NCBI GenBank assembly: GCA_019973155.2
Contig: BPQB01000053.1
Span: 62,001 to 126,000 of the forward strand
Source of the DNA: Phanerochaete sordida
Lineage: Eukaryota; Basidiomycota; Agaricomycetes; Polyporales; Phanerochaetaceae
Direction of reading: 5' to 3'
Length of the DNA stretch: 64,000 nucleotides
Position 1 is the first letter of the stretch. Each line of letters starts with the position of its first letter. This document shows positions 10,376-22,316 of the stretch, in pieces. The notes beneath the pieces were generated by a model. The model had not been told where the DNA came from and did no database searches. It saw nothing but the letters and a program-made list of their open reading frames with translations. The position numbers and the translations under genes are program-made.

Positions 10376-11493
10376 ATGGACCCTTCGCCAATATCTTTAG
10401 GTCTCTGCAAGCTGCCAGAAGGCTCGACGCTGGTATCTGACGCGGACGAGGAGGTTGGTCCGAGTTTAGCTCTCCACATGTCCTCGTCCCTGCACCTCTG
10501 TCGACCTAGGTGTTCCTTCTGTACACGGACCTAGCGGCGAAACAGTCTCATGCCGAGCAAAATGGAAAGGGTTTTAGAGGGCTGGGATACCTGGACAATC
10601 ACAAGGATGTGCTCAGTCTTGAGTTCACGTACCCGAAGAAACCACAAAGCGCGGGGAAGGGAAAGGGAAAGTCTTCCAAGAAGAGGAGCAGCGAAGCACA
10701 GCAAGAGACTCTAGAGGTGCAACTCGCGCAGGACAAGACGGCATTACGTAGTCGGAAGGGGGATACGGGTAGCGTCCTGTGGCGAGCAAGGTGCGCGACC
10801 TGACCCTCGCAGACTTCACCGTCCTGACCCCAGTAGCGCGGAGCTCGCTCAGCTGATCCTCCAGCAAGTCCATTCTCAGGACTCCAACGCCCTGCTAGAC
10901 TCTTCTCGCCTCCAGGATGCCAATGTCCTTGAGTTGGGGTAAGCCCACGCTCATCAAGCGAGCTACGAACGACGTTCATCTGGTCTGCTAGGGCTGGGAC
11001 CGGCCTCCTTGGGGTCGTCTTCGCGCCATTGGTGAAACGCTATACGGTGACTGATATCGACGACCTCATCCCACTCATTTCGAAGAACCTCGCATTGAAC
11101 GGTGTCCTCACTCCGTCGTCACAGTCGAAAGGCGCGCCCACGGTACCCAACGTATCAGCAGAACCTCTCGATTGGGTCGCGCTTCAGAACTGCTCTGCGA
11201 GTAAACGCCAGACAGCATATTCCTACCCTCCGATCGACCTTCTGCTCGTGGTGGACTGTATCTACCATCCGTCGCTGCTACCTGCTCTCGTGGACACCAT
11301 CGACTACCTATCGACCCCGGAACGGACTGTGGTCCTCGTGGTGGTCGAGCTTAGAGCCGAGGATGTGGTGCGAGAGTTCCTAGAACTGTGGCTTGCTGCA
11401 AGCGGGGGGTCATGGGACATCTGGCATGCACACGAAGTCATGGAAGGACCGTATGTTGTATGGGTAGGGTGGAAGAAGGGAACAGATAAATAG
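10376..11493 (+). CDS. METTL21/Rkm5-like lysine methyltransferase
   Basis: Four exons: 10376-10453, 10510-10790, 10834-10938 and 10992-11493, giving 321 aa. It reads as a seven-beta-strand SAM methyltransferase of the METTL21 group. Motif I is NVLELGAGTGLLGV, split by intron 3; then a TDIDDL acidic post-motif and VVDCIYHPSLLP, the D-x-x-Y type motif of protein-lysine methyltransferases in this group. In S. cerevisiae Rkm5 monomethylates ribosomal protein Rpl1 and is the nearest member I can recall; the true substrate here is unproven. A Lys/Ser-rich insert (KGKGKSSKKRSS, about residue 62) is unusual. Intron 2 is only 43 nt, short for this locus, so the exon 2-3 boundary is the least certain. 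Confidence 0.72.
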
Positions 11494-11568
11494 AATCTGC
11501 TAGACAGCAACACGAGGTGTGAGTAACAGAGATACACGGGTATGTCGTCTTGAGAGCGCACCATGCGG

Positions 11569-12461
11569 TCACCGCTTTCCGCCTCTCTTTCTCGAGCCCT
11601 TGCCTCCTGCTCTAGTCGCTTTCTCTACCTTGCGCTTCTGCTGCTTTGCTCTCTCGACTTTTCGTGCTGCATTCGTCTGATATTTGATCTTCTTGGGGTC
11701 TTTCGACTGCAGCTTCTTCGTTGACGTCGCGGCCTTCGCCTTCGTGGCTTCTGGGTATGATTTTTGTTGCGTAGGCTTCGGTGGTGGTAGCTGCTCTGCG
11801 TGTCCGTCTTCATCCTCGTCCATAGCATCTGTTTGCTTGGGCCCGTGAAGGAGTTCGTCGGGGTCGAAGTCTTCGACGACGGTGACGGTCGCTAACGTTT
11901 CTTCTCCTTCAAACTCCTCTTCCTTCTCGTCCGCACGTCCCTTCCCTTTCCTGCGGCCAGACGACTCGGCGAGACCATCCCACTCATCGCTTCCTGAATC
12001 CACCGCTAGTGTCAGAAACACCTCCAGAGAAGGATCTGCAACCATACCTTCGTCATCGCCGGCAGCACCGTATGCCTTCTCGACCTCTGCAGCATTCTCT
12101 ACAGCTCGCTGGGCGAGCATTCGTCGGTTCTGACATGCAACATAAATCTCTGCGAAGAGGGCGAAGAGTAAATTCCACGCACCTCGCGCCGGGCCTCTAA
12201 CCGCTCCTCCTTCTCCCTCAGCACCGCCTTCGCTTTTGCGGCCTCTTTCTTCTGGACCTTGCGTTTGTGGAAGCCGGTCAGAAAATCCCTAGCATCCGAC
12301 TGCACATTAGACCTCTCGCATACGCTTTGCGAACGCTTCCCCACTCACCGCCTAGCATCTTCATCGAAGACGACCTCTTTGACCTGTTCTTTCTTTGCGC
12401 GCTTCTTCTGCGCGATGATCCTGTGTGATTTTGTGAGGACTGCGAGGTTCGAGGGGGCCAT
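11569..12461 (-). CDS. RRP17: ribosomal RNA-processing protein Rrp17/Nol12
   Basis: Three exons: 12461-12349, 12288-12183 and 12129-11569, giving 259 aa. The N-terminal third carries the Nol12 signature: KKRAKKEQVKEVVFDEDAR, RDFLTGFHKRKVQKK and a long charged helix rich in Glu/Arg/Lys. Nol12/Rrp17 is a nucleolar protein; yeast Rrp17 is a 5'-3' exonuclease needed for 60S pre-rRNA processing. The C-terminal part is low complexity, acidic in the middle (EEEFEGEE, DEDEDG) and very basic at the end (GSRKRGGKR), as expected for a nucleolar protein. Its stop codon faces the methyltransferase stop codon, 75 bp apart. Confidence 0.8.
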
Positions 12462-13906
12462 GGCGGAAGGTGAACGAGGAATAATCATGGGCGCCAGAGA
12501 AATGCAGACGGCGGCGTGACGGTCACCTCGTTATGGGCGTTACGTCACGCGCACGCCCAGCATCTCCGTCCGTGTGGCGTTGCTTCTTCCCCGCCATGAC
12601 CGCACAGAGAGCTAGTTATCTTCATTCTATCGTATTTACTATATCATAACCACTGTATATATAGATTTAATGGCGCCGCTAGTGCACTCTGAACCTTGCC
12701 CAGCGCGTCATGCGGGAAATAAGTATTCTGACGCCACACTGCTGATTTGTCCTCTTTGGCTCGTGCTGCACAGTGTGAAGCGATGGCCCGCTGCAAAAAT
12801 CCCCTTCAAGATAAGTAGTATATCTCGTCCTACGGAATAGTATGCCCCAAACACTCGACGCCTGCGAGGCGCGTTCGATCCTTCACCTGTATCCGCTTTA
12901 ACCAAGAAAGGCAGTCGATCACGACCGGGCGCTCCCGAGCCCTGGCAATTGCTCCCGCTTTTGCCGAGCCTCTTCTAGTCTTCGTCCATCCCACTGAGAC
13001 CCAGCTGGCGAGACCGCTCTTCCCACCCTGCCTGCGAGCTGAATTGCATGCCGGCGTGTCTTGGGACATGGGACCGTCATTTGACAGGCAAGCTCTCATC
13101 GCTGTCACCGAGTCATCACGCTCTAGCACGCCGCGGCCAAAGTCGAGTCGTGGCTAGATGGGTTAGAGCAGCCCTTTACTAGCTGAGCGGCAGGATGTCC
13201 AAGCTACAATTTTACCCATACCCATGCTCCGCAAGCCCTCTCGAGAATATCCGCTGAGCAGTCTGTGCAAGCTCCCGAGCCTTCGAACGACTGCAGGGAA
13301 GTCCGGGGCTTAGACAAAGCGCGGGTAAGTTTACTACCACCTATCGCTGGCGCTCTCAATGTGCTAATAATGTCATACAGGGCTCGTCAACCGCCACGTC
13401 TGTATTACCCATAAGCCTTTGTGTTGGAATTTGGCGACAGCCTTCAAAGGTAGATTAACACCGAGGTTTGGCGCGAGTTTTATAGCGGGGCAAACATATC
13501 CCGCAATAACGAGAAGAAAATTATGAGTAGCTCCATGTGTGAGTGGTCGGTCTCTATTGACACCGACGTGTCGCTGACGAACTTGTTTGGCGCTGCTCAG
13601 AAATAGAGCAGTATAGTTCCCTACTAATCAACAACCTACTCCACACCGATCGTCGTATCGCCGATTGCTGGCGTTGAGTGCAGCCGTTTGTTACCCTCAC
13701 GAATTGTGGGTGTCTATGTGCGTACGCTCCATAGGATCCGAGGAATCGAGCGGGTGCGTATTTGAAGGCACCTGTTCATTTTGTTCGCTAAGTTATGAGA
13801 CTACAAGCGAAGAGACTAAAGGGCAGTAGCGGCCGGGTGACGCTGTCGACATGCCAGGACGCGCAGAAGATTGCGACTACAGCACGCAGCAGGAGTACTA
13901 AGACTT
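12462..13906. other. gene-poor 1.4 kb
   Basis: This spans the promoter of RRP17 and the 3' flank of hydrophobin A. It includes an AT-rich patch at 12630-12670 (TATATATAG). Short open frames exist, but none is conserved-looking. I see no RNA gene. Confidence 0.45.
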
Positions 13907-14595
13907 CTACAGGATAGAGACGCAGTTCAGGTTGACGAGGCCAATTTGAGTGACCTGGATCGCGCAATCGGTGAGCCTGATATCATATCGATAGTCCGTG
14001 CAACTCACATTCGCCTCATTGCTGCAGCATACAGGGTTAGAGATGCAGCCGGCAATATCGGCTATGCATTGCAAGCCAATGGTTGCGTCCGGTGCGAGCG
14101 GCGAGAGACCGAGGGCCGAGAGATCGGTAAGGATCTGGCTCAAGAGGTCGGCGGGCAAGGAGCTGGACTAATCAATCGTGCGCATGGTCAGCAATCTTAT
14201 GTACACTGCGACGTGCAGCTGGCGGTGGTGCTCACTGGTTGGACGGTCTGGCAGCACTGCGGGGAACCCGTCGTGCACGTATCGGTGCCGCCTGTCGGAA
14301 GCGGCAGGCCTGGTAGGGAGAGGGACGGGAGGCCGGGGAGACCGATCGAGGAGGGCAGGAGCGGTGGTAGGCTGGACGGGAGGATGCCTGGAGGCGAGGA
14401 AGAGGAAAGGCCCGGAGCGGAGTCAGACGAAGGGGCAGATGGCAGGATGGAGGACGGCAGGATACCTAGGATGCTCGACACGATTGGCGGCAGCAGCTGG
14501 CGTTCGGCCAGCGGCTGCGTCGGAGTCGGGGTGGCGGCGGCAAGGCTGGAAATGGTGCAGAGCACGCCGAGGAGTGTTGTGGTGCGTACAAGCAT
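13907..14595 (-). CDS. class I hydrophobin A
   Basis: Three exons: 14595-14236, 14167-14009 and 13954-13907, giving 188 aa. It has a signal peptide (MLVRTTTLLGVLCTISSLAAA) and a Pro/Ser/Leu-rich region with ILPSS motifs. The eight-cysteine hydrophobin pattern follows: C-x6-CC at CTTGSPQCC, 38 residues, GLQC, IADIAGC, ISNPVCC and NLNC near the C-terminus. The spacing between the paired and fourth Cys marks class I. Hydrophobins are secreted amphipathic proteins that coat aerial hyphae and fruit-body surfaces. The loop between the fourth and fifth Cys is only 6 residues, short for class I. Both introns are phase 0 at the same relative places as in hydrophobin B. The proline-rich linker is longer than in typical 110-aa hydrophobins. 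Confidence 0.85.
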
Positions 14596-14677
14596 TGTCG
14601 GTGAGTGTGAGAAGCTGACAGAGGACTGGGTATGGGGCTGGTTTGGCCTGGTACATCAGGGTACTCCGTGCCACGTT

Positions 14678-14683
14678 CTTATA
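14678..14683 (-). promoter_or_regulatory. TATA box of hydrophobin A
   Basis: TATAAG on the minus strand, 83 bp upstream of the hydrophobin A start codon. The equivalent motif lies about 94 bp upstream of hydrophobin B. The assignment rests on motif and spacing only. Confidence 0.45.
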
Positions 14684-16956
14684 CTGTCGGAACACGGCCG
14701 TCGAAGATGGTATGTCTTGCCACCAGTCTCAGTCACTTCTTTCGCAGCTAGCACCATGCTTGACCATCCTCTTTACCAGCACGGCACATCAAACGCTTCG
14801 CTAATCAGGCAGAATGCAAGGCATCTTTTGTAATCCGCGGCCCCTGCGCATCATCTAGGAACAGCCCTTGCAGATAGGTCGCACGAAGCTCGCATCGCCC
14901 AGGGGCTACCGTTCCGGGGTGGATGGCGTGTCTCAGGATGACGAAGACTTGGTGCGTGATCATTGACGTCTTTGGCCATCGGGCTTCCGTTCAATACACT
15001 CATTTTCATTAAGTCAGGGCCCGCATGGGAAGCCCAAGGATGGGATCCGTCAGTTGAGCGGCCGCATGGACTTGTGCGTGGCGAGTTCCCGAGAACATGA
15101 TAAGAGGAAGAATGCTAGACAGCATATCAAGGCATGTATCCTTCCAGCGACTCGACATCCGAAGACCCTGACTACAAATTCCGCGGGTATACACCGGCTA
15201 CGGAGCGCCTTCGACAACCGCAATGCCCAAGACAGGTACAGGGAAACACATCCGACGGTGGTCGGTGCTTGTAGTGGCATCCAGATACTCAGCCGTCTGG
15301 TTCGGCAGGGACCGAAGCCGCTCCTTAGGGTAGAGCGCAGCAGGGGCCGACGAAAATTCCTGTCTTTAGGGCGAATAGGCTGTTCGCGTGTCATGCAGTC
15401 AGCGTAGCATCGCGGATAGCTAGACACTTGAGGTCGCACGATAACTCGAACGCTGTGCGTCGGTTTTCGGGAACATTTTGAGGCAGATAGATGACCAGTC
15501 ATTCAATCAGTGATTTCAGCGCGCAAGCAACGAAAGACATTGGGCATACCTGGCCGTCGATCGCCCTGTCTGCAATTGATACCGAGGACATCTGAGGCCA
15601 CGGTAACGAAAGAGTGTCGGACATGTATGCGGCGATATCCCTACGACTCGCGCGGCGGTTCTGATGATCGAATAGGACAGATGAGCAATGAGATCTTCTG
15701 TTCGCGCTTTGGGAGCATGCGGAGCTGCACAATTCTGACACGACCCGGGGAACGCCGAAGGTCATGACCTTCGCCAGTCTTAGCTTAGGCTCTCTGCCCA
15801 TCGCAAAACTCACCTGGAATGCCAATAGGCGCACAAAATAGCCCTTGGCGATGTAGAGGCAAGCCCGCTGCGGAGATTGGCGATGGCTTCGGCGCCACAA
15901 CGGCTGCGGGCTATGGTAGGCGCGGCTCGAGGGATATCACAGCTCGGCACGTCCACACACCTGAGTGCTCGATGGATCACGGATCTCAGGCAAGAGCAAT
16001 CAAGGTGCCGAGATACCTGGATCCTGGACATACGCATAAGACGAATTCGCAGCCGCTAACTCATGTTTTCGCAGGGACTGCGAATTTGTAGTAGCCTCCA
16101 GCACTATGACGAAATTTATCTACAAGCTCAAACTTCGAGGGTGCCAGGCTCGAAGAGTATGTATTCCCCCTTTAGGACTAATTTGCAAGTGTCTGGCGTG
16201 GCAAGGCTCTGTGGATGGAATGGCTCGACCCTCGCGGCTCATCGGCGGAGGGCAGCGTATAGGTGCACCCAAGTTGAGTTCCCGATGCCATCTCCGCCAC
16301 AGCACTTTTGGTGGCAGGCTGCCAGTGTCTGTCACCGTGGGGGCCACGTTGTCGCCACGCTCCCATATACTACGACCAGCGGACTCGGACACGACGTTTC
16401 GCTGAGAGGTGACGGTGGCTGGACATCTACAGAACTCTAATGCCCTGCAATTGGTCACAAATCACAGGTATATTGTGGGATGTACATTTTCCGCAAGGCT
16501 GCATGCTCGCGCTGACATGGGCCTTCCTATCGCTCAGGAAGATTATGGACGAATATATTCGCTGATTCTTGTTGATTTAGATGTGTTGCTGCAAAGTCAC
16601 GGCTCGAAGCCCATTGCGTAAAAGGGATATACTCAGTCCCACTCCGGGTAGGTATTCATTTGGACTCGGATGCCATCGTCGCGTCTCACACATCGTTCAA
16701 AGGGCATTTCAACTGATCAACAACGTTTATTTGTACGAACACTTGGGAGTCCGCTGCTCGCAGCTACATCGATACTTCAACAGTCCACAGACATTTCGCG
16801 AACACTTCAGGCATACAGACGCTTTCCACCGATTACGAAACGCGACGTACAGGACAGGCTCGCTCCCCTGCTATTCGTACATAGAGATCTAGCACACGAT
16901 GAGCACAATATTTATTTGCCTCGCTGACGACTTACCAAGAGATTGGACGATCAAGC
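14684..16956. other. gene-poor 2.3 kb between hydrophobins
   Basis: No open frame here shows a recognisable domain or a codon pattern like its neighbours. The region may be decayed repeat sequence, but I could not match it to anything else in the window. It separates two hydrophobin genes in the same orientation. Confidence 0.45.
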
Positions 16957-17844
16957 TCAGACGTTGATGCAGTTGAAGCCGAGGTTGATGAGACCGCCGT
17001 TCTGGATCGTGATAATCGTGAGCAAAATGCCCATAGGATACTACGGCCGGACACTCACGTTGATCGTGGTAGTGTTCTGGCAGCAGGCCTCGATCGTCGA
17101 GCACGCGAGCGCGAGCGGGAGACACTCGATGCCGATGGGCAGCGTCGGGTCCGTGATCGCGATGGGCAGGAGGTCGAGGATCGGCGCGATCACGGGGTCG
17201 CCAGCCTGTCCAGCGCAGTAGATTAGTGTCTATTTTTCTTGCAAATCGGATATACTTACCGGCGCGATGCTCCCGCAGCACTGGAGGCTGCCTCCCGAGC
17301 ACTGGTCGGTCGTCGAGCCACCGCCGCCACCCAGAATGCCGGTGGGGAGGATACCAGTAGGAAGGATGCCCGATGGGAGGATACCACTAGGGAGAATGCC
17401 GGTCGGGAGGATACCAGTCGGAAGGATGCCGGTGGGGAGGATGCCGGTGGGGAGTATGCCGGTGGGGAGGATACCGGTGGGGAGTATGCCAGTCGGGAGG
17501 ATACCGCTAGGGAGAATTCCGGTCGGGAGGATGCCCTCGGAGGAGTCGCTGTCTGTCGGAGCGTCAGAAGGGAGGATACCGGTAGGCAGGATCCCAGTCG
17601 GCAGGATCCCAGTCGGCAGAATGCCAGTGGGAAGAATGTTGGTGGGCAGGATGCCTATTAGCAGGTCAGAGGGGACGACGCCCGATGCAAAAATGTCAGA
17701 GAGGAGCATACCGGTGGGCAAGAGGCTGGGTAGAATCCCCAGCTGGCGCTTGGCCTCAGCGTGCTCCTCAGCGGGAGTGGGAATGGCGGCCGCAAGAATG
17801 GTGAGTGCGCTCAAGGAGCAGAGGAGCGCGGTGCGGGAGAACAT
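16957..17844 (-). CDS. class I hydrophobin B with GILPT repeats
   Basis: Three exons: 17844-17260, 17205-17059 and 17001-16957, giving 258 aa. The ATG at 17844 starts a signal peptide (MFSRTALLCSLSALTILAAA). A long Ile/Leu/Pro/Gly tract follows, about 19 tandem copies of the pentapeptide GILPT or GILPS in two blocks separated by an acidic DAPTDSDSSE spacer. After a GGGGG linker comes the eight-Cys hydrophobin domain: CSGGSLQCC, IGIECLPLALAC, STIEACC and GFNC. It is a secreted surface protein by family. The domain and intron positions match hydrophobin A, so they are paralogues. The repeat tract is about half the protein, which is unusual because most class I hydrophobins are 100-130 aa. Confidence 0.87.
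17330..17650. repeat. 15-bp minisatellite in hydrophobin B
   Basis: The pentapeptide tract is encoded by a tandem array with a 15-bp period, consensus on the plus strand GGTGGGGAGGATACC. Copies differ mostly at third positions. In-frame arrays of this kind can change copy number between strains. Confidence 0.8.
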
Positions 17845-17937
17845 GTTGGGTAAGTCGTGCACTGCGAGGAGAGGCTAGCGGAGAACTAGGTGCGAAAGGC
17901 TGGTTCGACCTGGCCTTTGAGCTCGTCCTTTTGCGTG

Positions 17938-17943
17938 CTTATA
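17938..17943 (-). promoter_or_regulatory. TATA box of hydrophobin B
   Basis: TATAAG on the minus strand within GCATATAAGCACGC, 94 bp upstream of the hydrophobin B start codon. Confidence 0.45.
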
Positions 17944-20024
17944 TGCGTGCGGGGAGGCGCTCTTCGACAGAATCGGCGGACTACATTGGCTGCTGCAAGG
18001 TGCGTTGATTCCCATCGCACGCAATGCGCGTCGCCGCTTCTCTGTTCACCGCCTGTGTATGTTTGGAAGCTCGCGGGAGCCAATCAGAAAGACGCAGACA
18101 TGTTTTGAAATTTCGCGGCACATGTCAGGCGGCGGGACGTCACTGAATGCAGGTATGGTGAGAGCGACGCACTTCCTGTGAACGCAGCGAAATTGCCACT
18201 GACGGGTGCGTCCGCAGCCCTGATGAAGCGGTATGTCATCGTCGGGGCACGTTCCAGCGAACCTTCAGTAAAACATAGCGGACTGTATGCGCACAGGGAA
18301 ACCCGTGGACGTCAGATGACCAATTCACGACGGGCACCTCGCGCGCGTGGTCGTCCTTCGCGAGAACGACGCAGCGTGCGATGATATTTGGCACAGATGG
18401 CCACAAATTCTTCCAGGTGGAATTAAGACCCTTTCTCTTGACTACGTGACTGTAAAACACTTACGGAACAATGTGGCCATCTGCAGCAGTCTTAAACACC
18501 GGCAAACGGTGTCATGGAATTGAAGATGACAGTTGACTGATGTTCTATGTTCAGCGGGTTCGGTGGCAGAAGGCGCAAGTTCGTTTGAGTGGCTCAGCGC
18601 GGCATGGTCCGGTCCTCGTAATCCGCGAAGGATGCCTGTTCGCAATGAAGAACATTGGCCTTCCTGCGGACCGGGTCGAATCTCGCTGCCTGTACAATAT
18701 ATCTAGTCAGCCTCGAGAAGCTTTCAGTGTAGGAGCGGTGACCGCGTCGTCGTAGGAGCTCTTAGTCGATGTACGTCGATGCGGTCATATCCGATAATAT
18801 GCGTCGTATGTTTCGCCACGACTTGCTTCGGGTACGGTTGCCCGTTCTATCACTATAACTGACGCGCAGGTCAAACTCAGCCTCAACAAAGAAGACGTCC
18901 CGAACGTCGTACCTGGGAGGGAAGGATCTGCGAATCCACAAAATCAGCAAGGATTCGAAACATATCTTCCCTGCCACGAGGCGCCGCAGCCTGCCTTACA
19001 CTGCCTCTAGCTGGACTCGATTTCACCGTCTTCCCAAGTATCAGGAACGCCCACGTAAATTTCCGACCTGACATTAACAGTCGACGTCAAGGGTGGCGGC
19101 GTTGAATGGCGAGCTGGAAAGGCATATCGATCGACCAGTCACAGCATTGCTCTGTGTTTGTGGAGCTGTCCTCGCTGGGTCGTGATATCGTCGCGAAGCA
19201 TCGGGTGAGGCGCCGCAGACCGACGCGCACTTGACAAACGTGTAGTCGGGTGCAAAAGTCCCTTGCCTATGACTCAATCTGAGCGCCAGGTCCGTCGAGC
19301 GAAGCGCAGTCCACCGGGTGCTTCGAAGGCATCCCTGATTTTGCGGAGCCTTGGAAAGGTACTCATGCAATACCGAGTTCACACAGACCGAAGATGTGTG
19401 TCTGGCAAGTGGTAAGCTGTATATAGAAATTTTTCATTTAGCGAGGGGCGTGGCCGCCTGCAAAGGGACGGTGTGAATTGCTTACGGCAAGACTTGTGGG
19501 TTTATTAGCCTTCCTGCTCCAAGCTCACGTGTGACGCCGCGGACAGCCGAGGTAGGTGTATCCTACCCGACTCTCAACACACGCATGGCTCCACCGTCCT
19601 GTCGACTTGTCGGCTGGCCAGTGCAACGTCAAACCTCCGCGCGAAGGGTAGCTACCACTTACCGACGTCCCTGCCTTGCTGGAGCCCGTTGTGTTCGCGC
19701 AACCCTATCTCATTTCGGGTGCTCTAAATCTGAAATCCCGAGAAGGCCTTGTCGGCAGCCCCAGTTTGCGCTGGCAATTCTGAGCCGCCACGAGCTCGGC
19801 GGATTTCGCCACGCTGGCGCGGAGGAAACTGGGAGACCTTCCCAATTCGGTCGGCCGACGGAGGGGACCTGAGCGTGTCATCGGTGGAGTGTCAGCATGG
19901 CGGCGGCTCGCGTACCTCGGTCTCCGCAACAAGTTTGATATCCTCGTCGTCGTCTCCAACAGCCTCCGCGTTCTTTCTTCCCCCGTTCACGTCCTCGGGG
20001 AGCATTCCTCGCAACGTCCATGCT
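17944..20024. other. gene-poor 2.1 kb
   Basis: This spans the upstream region of hydrophobin B and the promoter of the NIPA-type transporter. Small open frames on both strands show no domains. I see no RNA gene, terminal repeats or tandem array. Confidence 0.45.
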
Positions 20025-21976
20025 ATGAACTCAACTATCCCCTCGGCTTCAATAGCGACAACCTTCTCGGCGTCGCCTTCTTCGCTTCCAGACCACCCGC
20101 CAGACGACGTCCCTGCACATCATGCCAGCCCCGTCGTGGCATTCATCATCGGCCTCGGCATCGTCACCCTCGCCTCGATAATGAACGCTGCTGGCTTGAA
20201 CCTTACGAAGCTCGACCATGTATGTAGATCGCTCCTACGAAGCAGTGACACGGAACCAATGCAGTGCGGTCCCACAGGTGCGGACGAGTGCGATTCCGAA
20301 GGCTGCGCGGAGGAAAGACTGGCTTAGACCGCTATGGCTGCTGGGCATGATATTATACGTGTGCGTCGTTATGCCCCCTCGCCGTTTGGCCTCGGTCTGA
20401 CGCTGTCTGCGCAGTCTCTCGCAGCTCATCGGAAGTACACTTGCTCTGGAGTACATGCGCGCAGGTTCGCATCGTGTGACCTCCTACCACTCCAACATCC
20501 TGACTCTGAACAGAATACGTTGCACCCTTGGGATCTACATCACTCATCTTCAACTTTCTATTCGCTAAATTCTTGGTTAATTCTCCCGTCACGAATAATG
20601 ACATTTACGTGCGTCGGCCTGCGCTCTGCAAGCTCGCTACCACTCACAGAGCTCCTGCAGGGCACAATCATCGTAATCATTGGGGTCATTGGCATCGTCG
20701 CCTTCGGTTCCATTAACAGCGGCCTCAACTCAGAGACAGACGCACACCACCTAACCCAACTCTGGACGCGGGGCAACTGGCTCGCGTACTTCTTCATCCT
20801 TGCCTTCGCTCTCATCGCCGTCGCCATCTTCACCTCGCAACTGGATGCCGTCCTCACGGCGCGCGCCGACCTCAGCGCCGCGCCCTACGGCATGGACTCG
20901 CCGAACAAGCTGCCGCCACCCAAGAACATTCTGCGCAGAATCCTGGGGCTGCATACCCGGGCTATGTACATGATAGGCGGGTATCTCGAGACCTGGACGG
21001 CTGCCCACGACGACAAGCGTATCGCGTGGACGCTGGGCATCGGGTGGGCCTGCCTAGGCGGTGCTCTTGCTGGGGGCTGTCTCGTATTCGCGAAGGCTGG
21101 GTACGCGCCATCGTGACCGCTGTCGACATCTCGAGCTAACATCTCGGCAGAGTCGCACTGATCTCCGGCGCAGCGTCGCACCAGAACACCGGCAATCAGT
21201 TCGGACAGGCGTCGTCAATATTCACGTTCATCCTGCTCGCGGTGACTGCGGTGTCGCAGATCATCTGTCTCAACCGTGGCTTGAAGGTGTACGACTCGAC
21301 TCTTGTCGTTCCAGTGTTCTACGGTGTTTACACAGCTATGGGGTAAGTTCCCTCCCTCTCTGCATGTGCATGGCGTTAATATCTTCTACCAGCTTCCTTA
21401 ATTCACTAGTTAGTCGATACCCCTTCCGTAACGATGCATATATGCTGACGAAACCCACAGATTTTCAATAATGAGGTTGACTCCTACCAGTCCTGGGTGC
21501 TCTTCCTGATCTTCTGCTCCATCCTCATCCTCATCTCGGGCGTCGTGCTGCTCACGAACAAGAAGCCGGACCCGCAGCCGAAGGCGCCGGGCTTCAAGGG
21601 CTCCGACGACGCCACGACGATGGTCTCGCTCCCGACCGCCGCACGCCGGCGCGCGCGCAGCAGGGTCGGCGACGAGGAGGAGGGCATCCTCGGCGCCGAG
21701 GGCGACGGCGAGGGCGCCGCGCCGTGGCAGCTCGGCAACGCGAGCGACGACGAGGACGAGCGCGACTTCGCGGTGCCGCGCCGCGCGGAGCGGCCGTGGG
21801 CGGCGGGCGGCGAGGGCGAGCGCGCGCGCATGCTCGAGGACGCGGAGCACGATGCGCTCCACGACGACGCGCGCGAGTCGACGTCGAGCGACGCGACGCT
21901 CGCGCGCCCCGACCACGACGGCGCGGCCTACACGGACGACTTCGACGACTGGAAGGCTAGCAAGGCGGGCACTTAG
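20025..21976 (+). CDS. NIPA-type magnesium transporter (DUF803)
   Basis: Eight exons: 20025-20219, 20278-20360, 20415-20464, 20514-20608, 20661-21100, 21151-21342, 21413-21428 and 21461-21976, giving 528 aa. The first 420 residues contain about nine hydrophobic segments in the NIPA order: VVAFIIGLGIVTLASIMNAAG, RPLWLLGMILY, SQLIGSTLALEYM, VAPLGSTSLIFNFLFAKF, GTIIVIIGVIGIVAFGS, YFFILAFALIAVAIF, GIGWACLGGALAGG, SSIFTFILLAVTAVSQIIC and SWVLFLIFCSILILISGVVLL. Human NIPA1-4 are magnesium transporters of plasma membrane and endosomes; this protein is expected to sit in a membrane. The cytosolic tail of about 140 residues is acidic and disordered. Exon 7 is only 16 nt. The 3' UTR region is partly copied at about 26.02 kb within the FunK1 array. 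Confidence 0.85.
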
Positions 21977-22100
21977 GACGCGGGACACTGCACATGGAGG
22001 AAACTGCATTGTATTTATTGTATATAGTACGTGCTTCGAGAGGGCTAGACCGCCGTAATTTACAGGAGGGGTTGACGACAAACATCCGCGTAACCAGGCA

Positions 22101-22113
22101 GAGAGAGAGAGAG
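22101..22113. repeat. GA microsatellite, copy 1
   Basis: A short GA run sits just after a GGGTTGACGACAAA block downstream of the NIPA stop codon. The same block followed by a longer GA run occurs at 26.09 kb, marking both as copies of one duplicated segment. Confidence 0.7.
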
Positions 22114-22316
22114 CTTAGAGGGAAAGATATGTGAGTACACGCGAGATGCGTTCCAGGACAGAGGCAAGCGACATAGGGACTTCGACAGACGCAGAGTGAA
22201 AGAAATACATGCTAGAGCTACAACACCTCAACGTCAACAGCGCAAGCAAGCGCGTTCACCGTACGCGCGGGGTACGGGACGCGGCGTAGACGGCGAAGCA
22301 GAGGAAGGGCGCACTC

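Noticed and set aside
13871..14833. 320-codon plus-strand open frame over hydrophobin A
   Set aside because: The minus strand gives a signal peptide, eight ordered cysteines and correct introns; the plus frame is its GC-rich shadow.
17330..17650. CRISPR-like array
   Set aside because: The 15-bp units are contiguous and encode protein; there are no spacers, and the genome is eukaryotic.
17267..17878. Plus-strand open frame of GRMPV-like repeats
   Set aside because: This is the antisense reading of the GILPT array of hydrophobin B.
21410..22081. 223-codon minus-strand open frame
   Set aside because: Antisense to the acidic tail exon of the NIPA-type transporter, with a composition explained by it.
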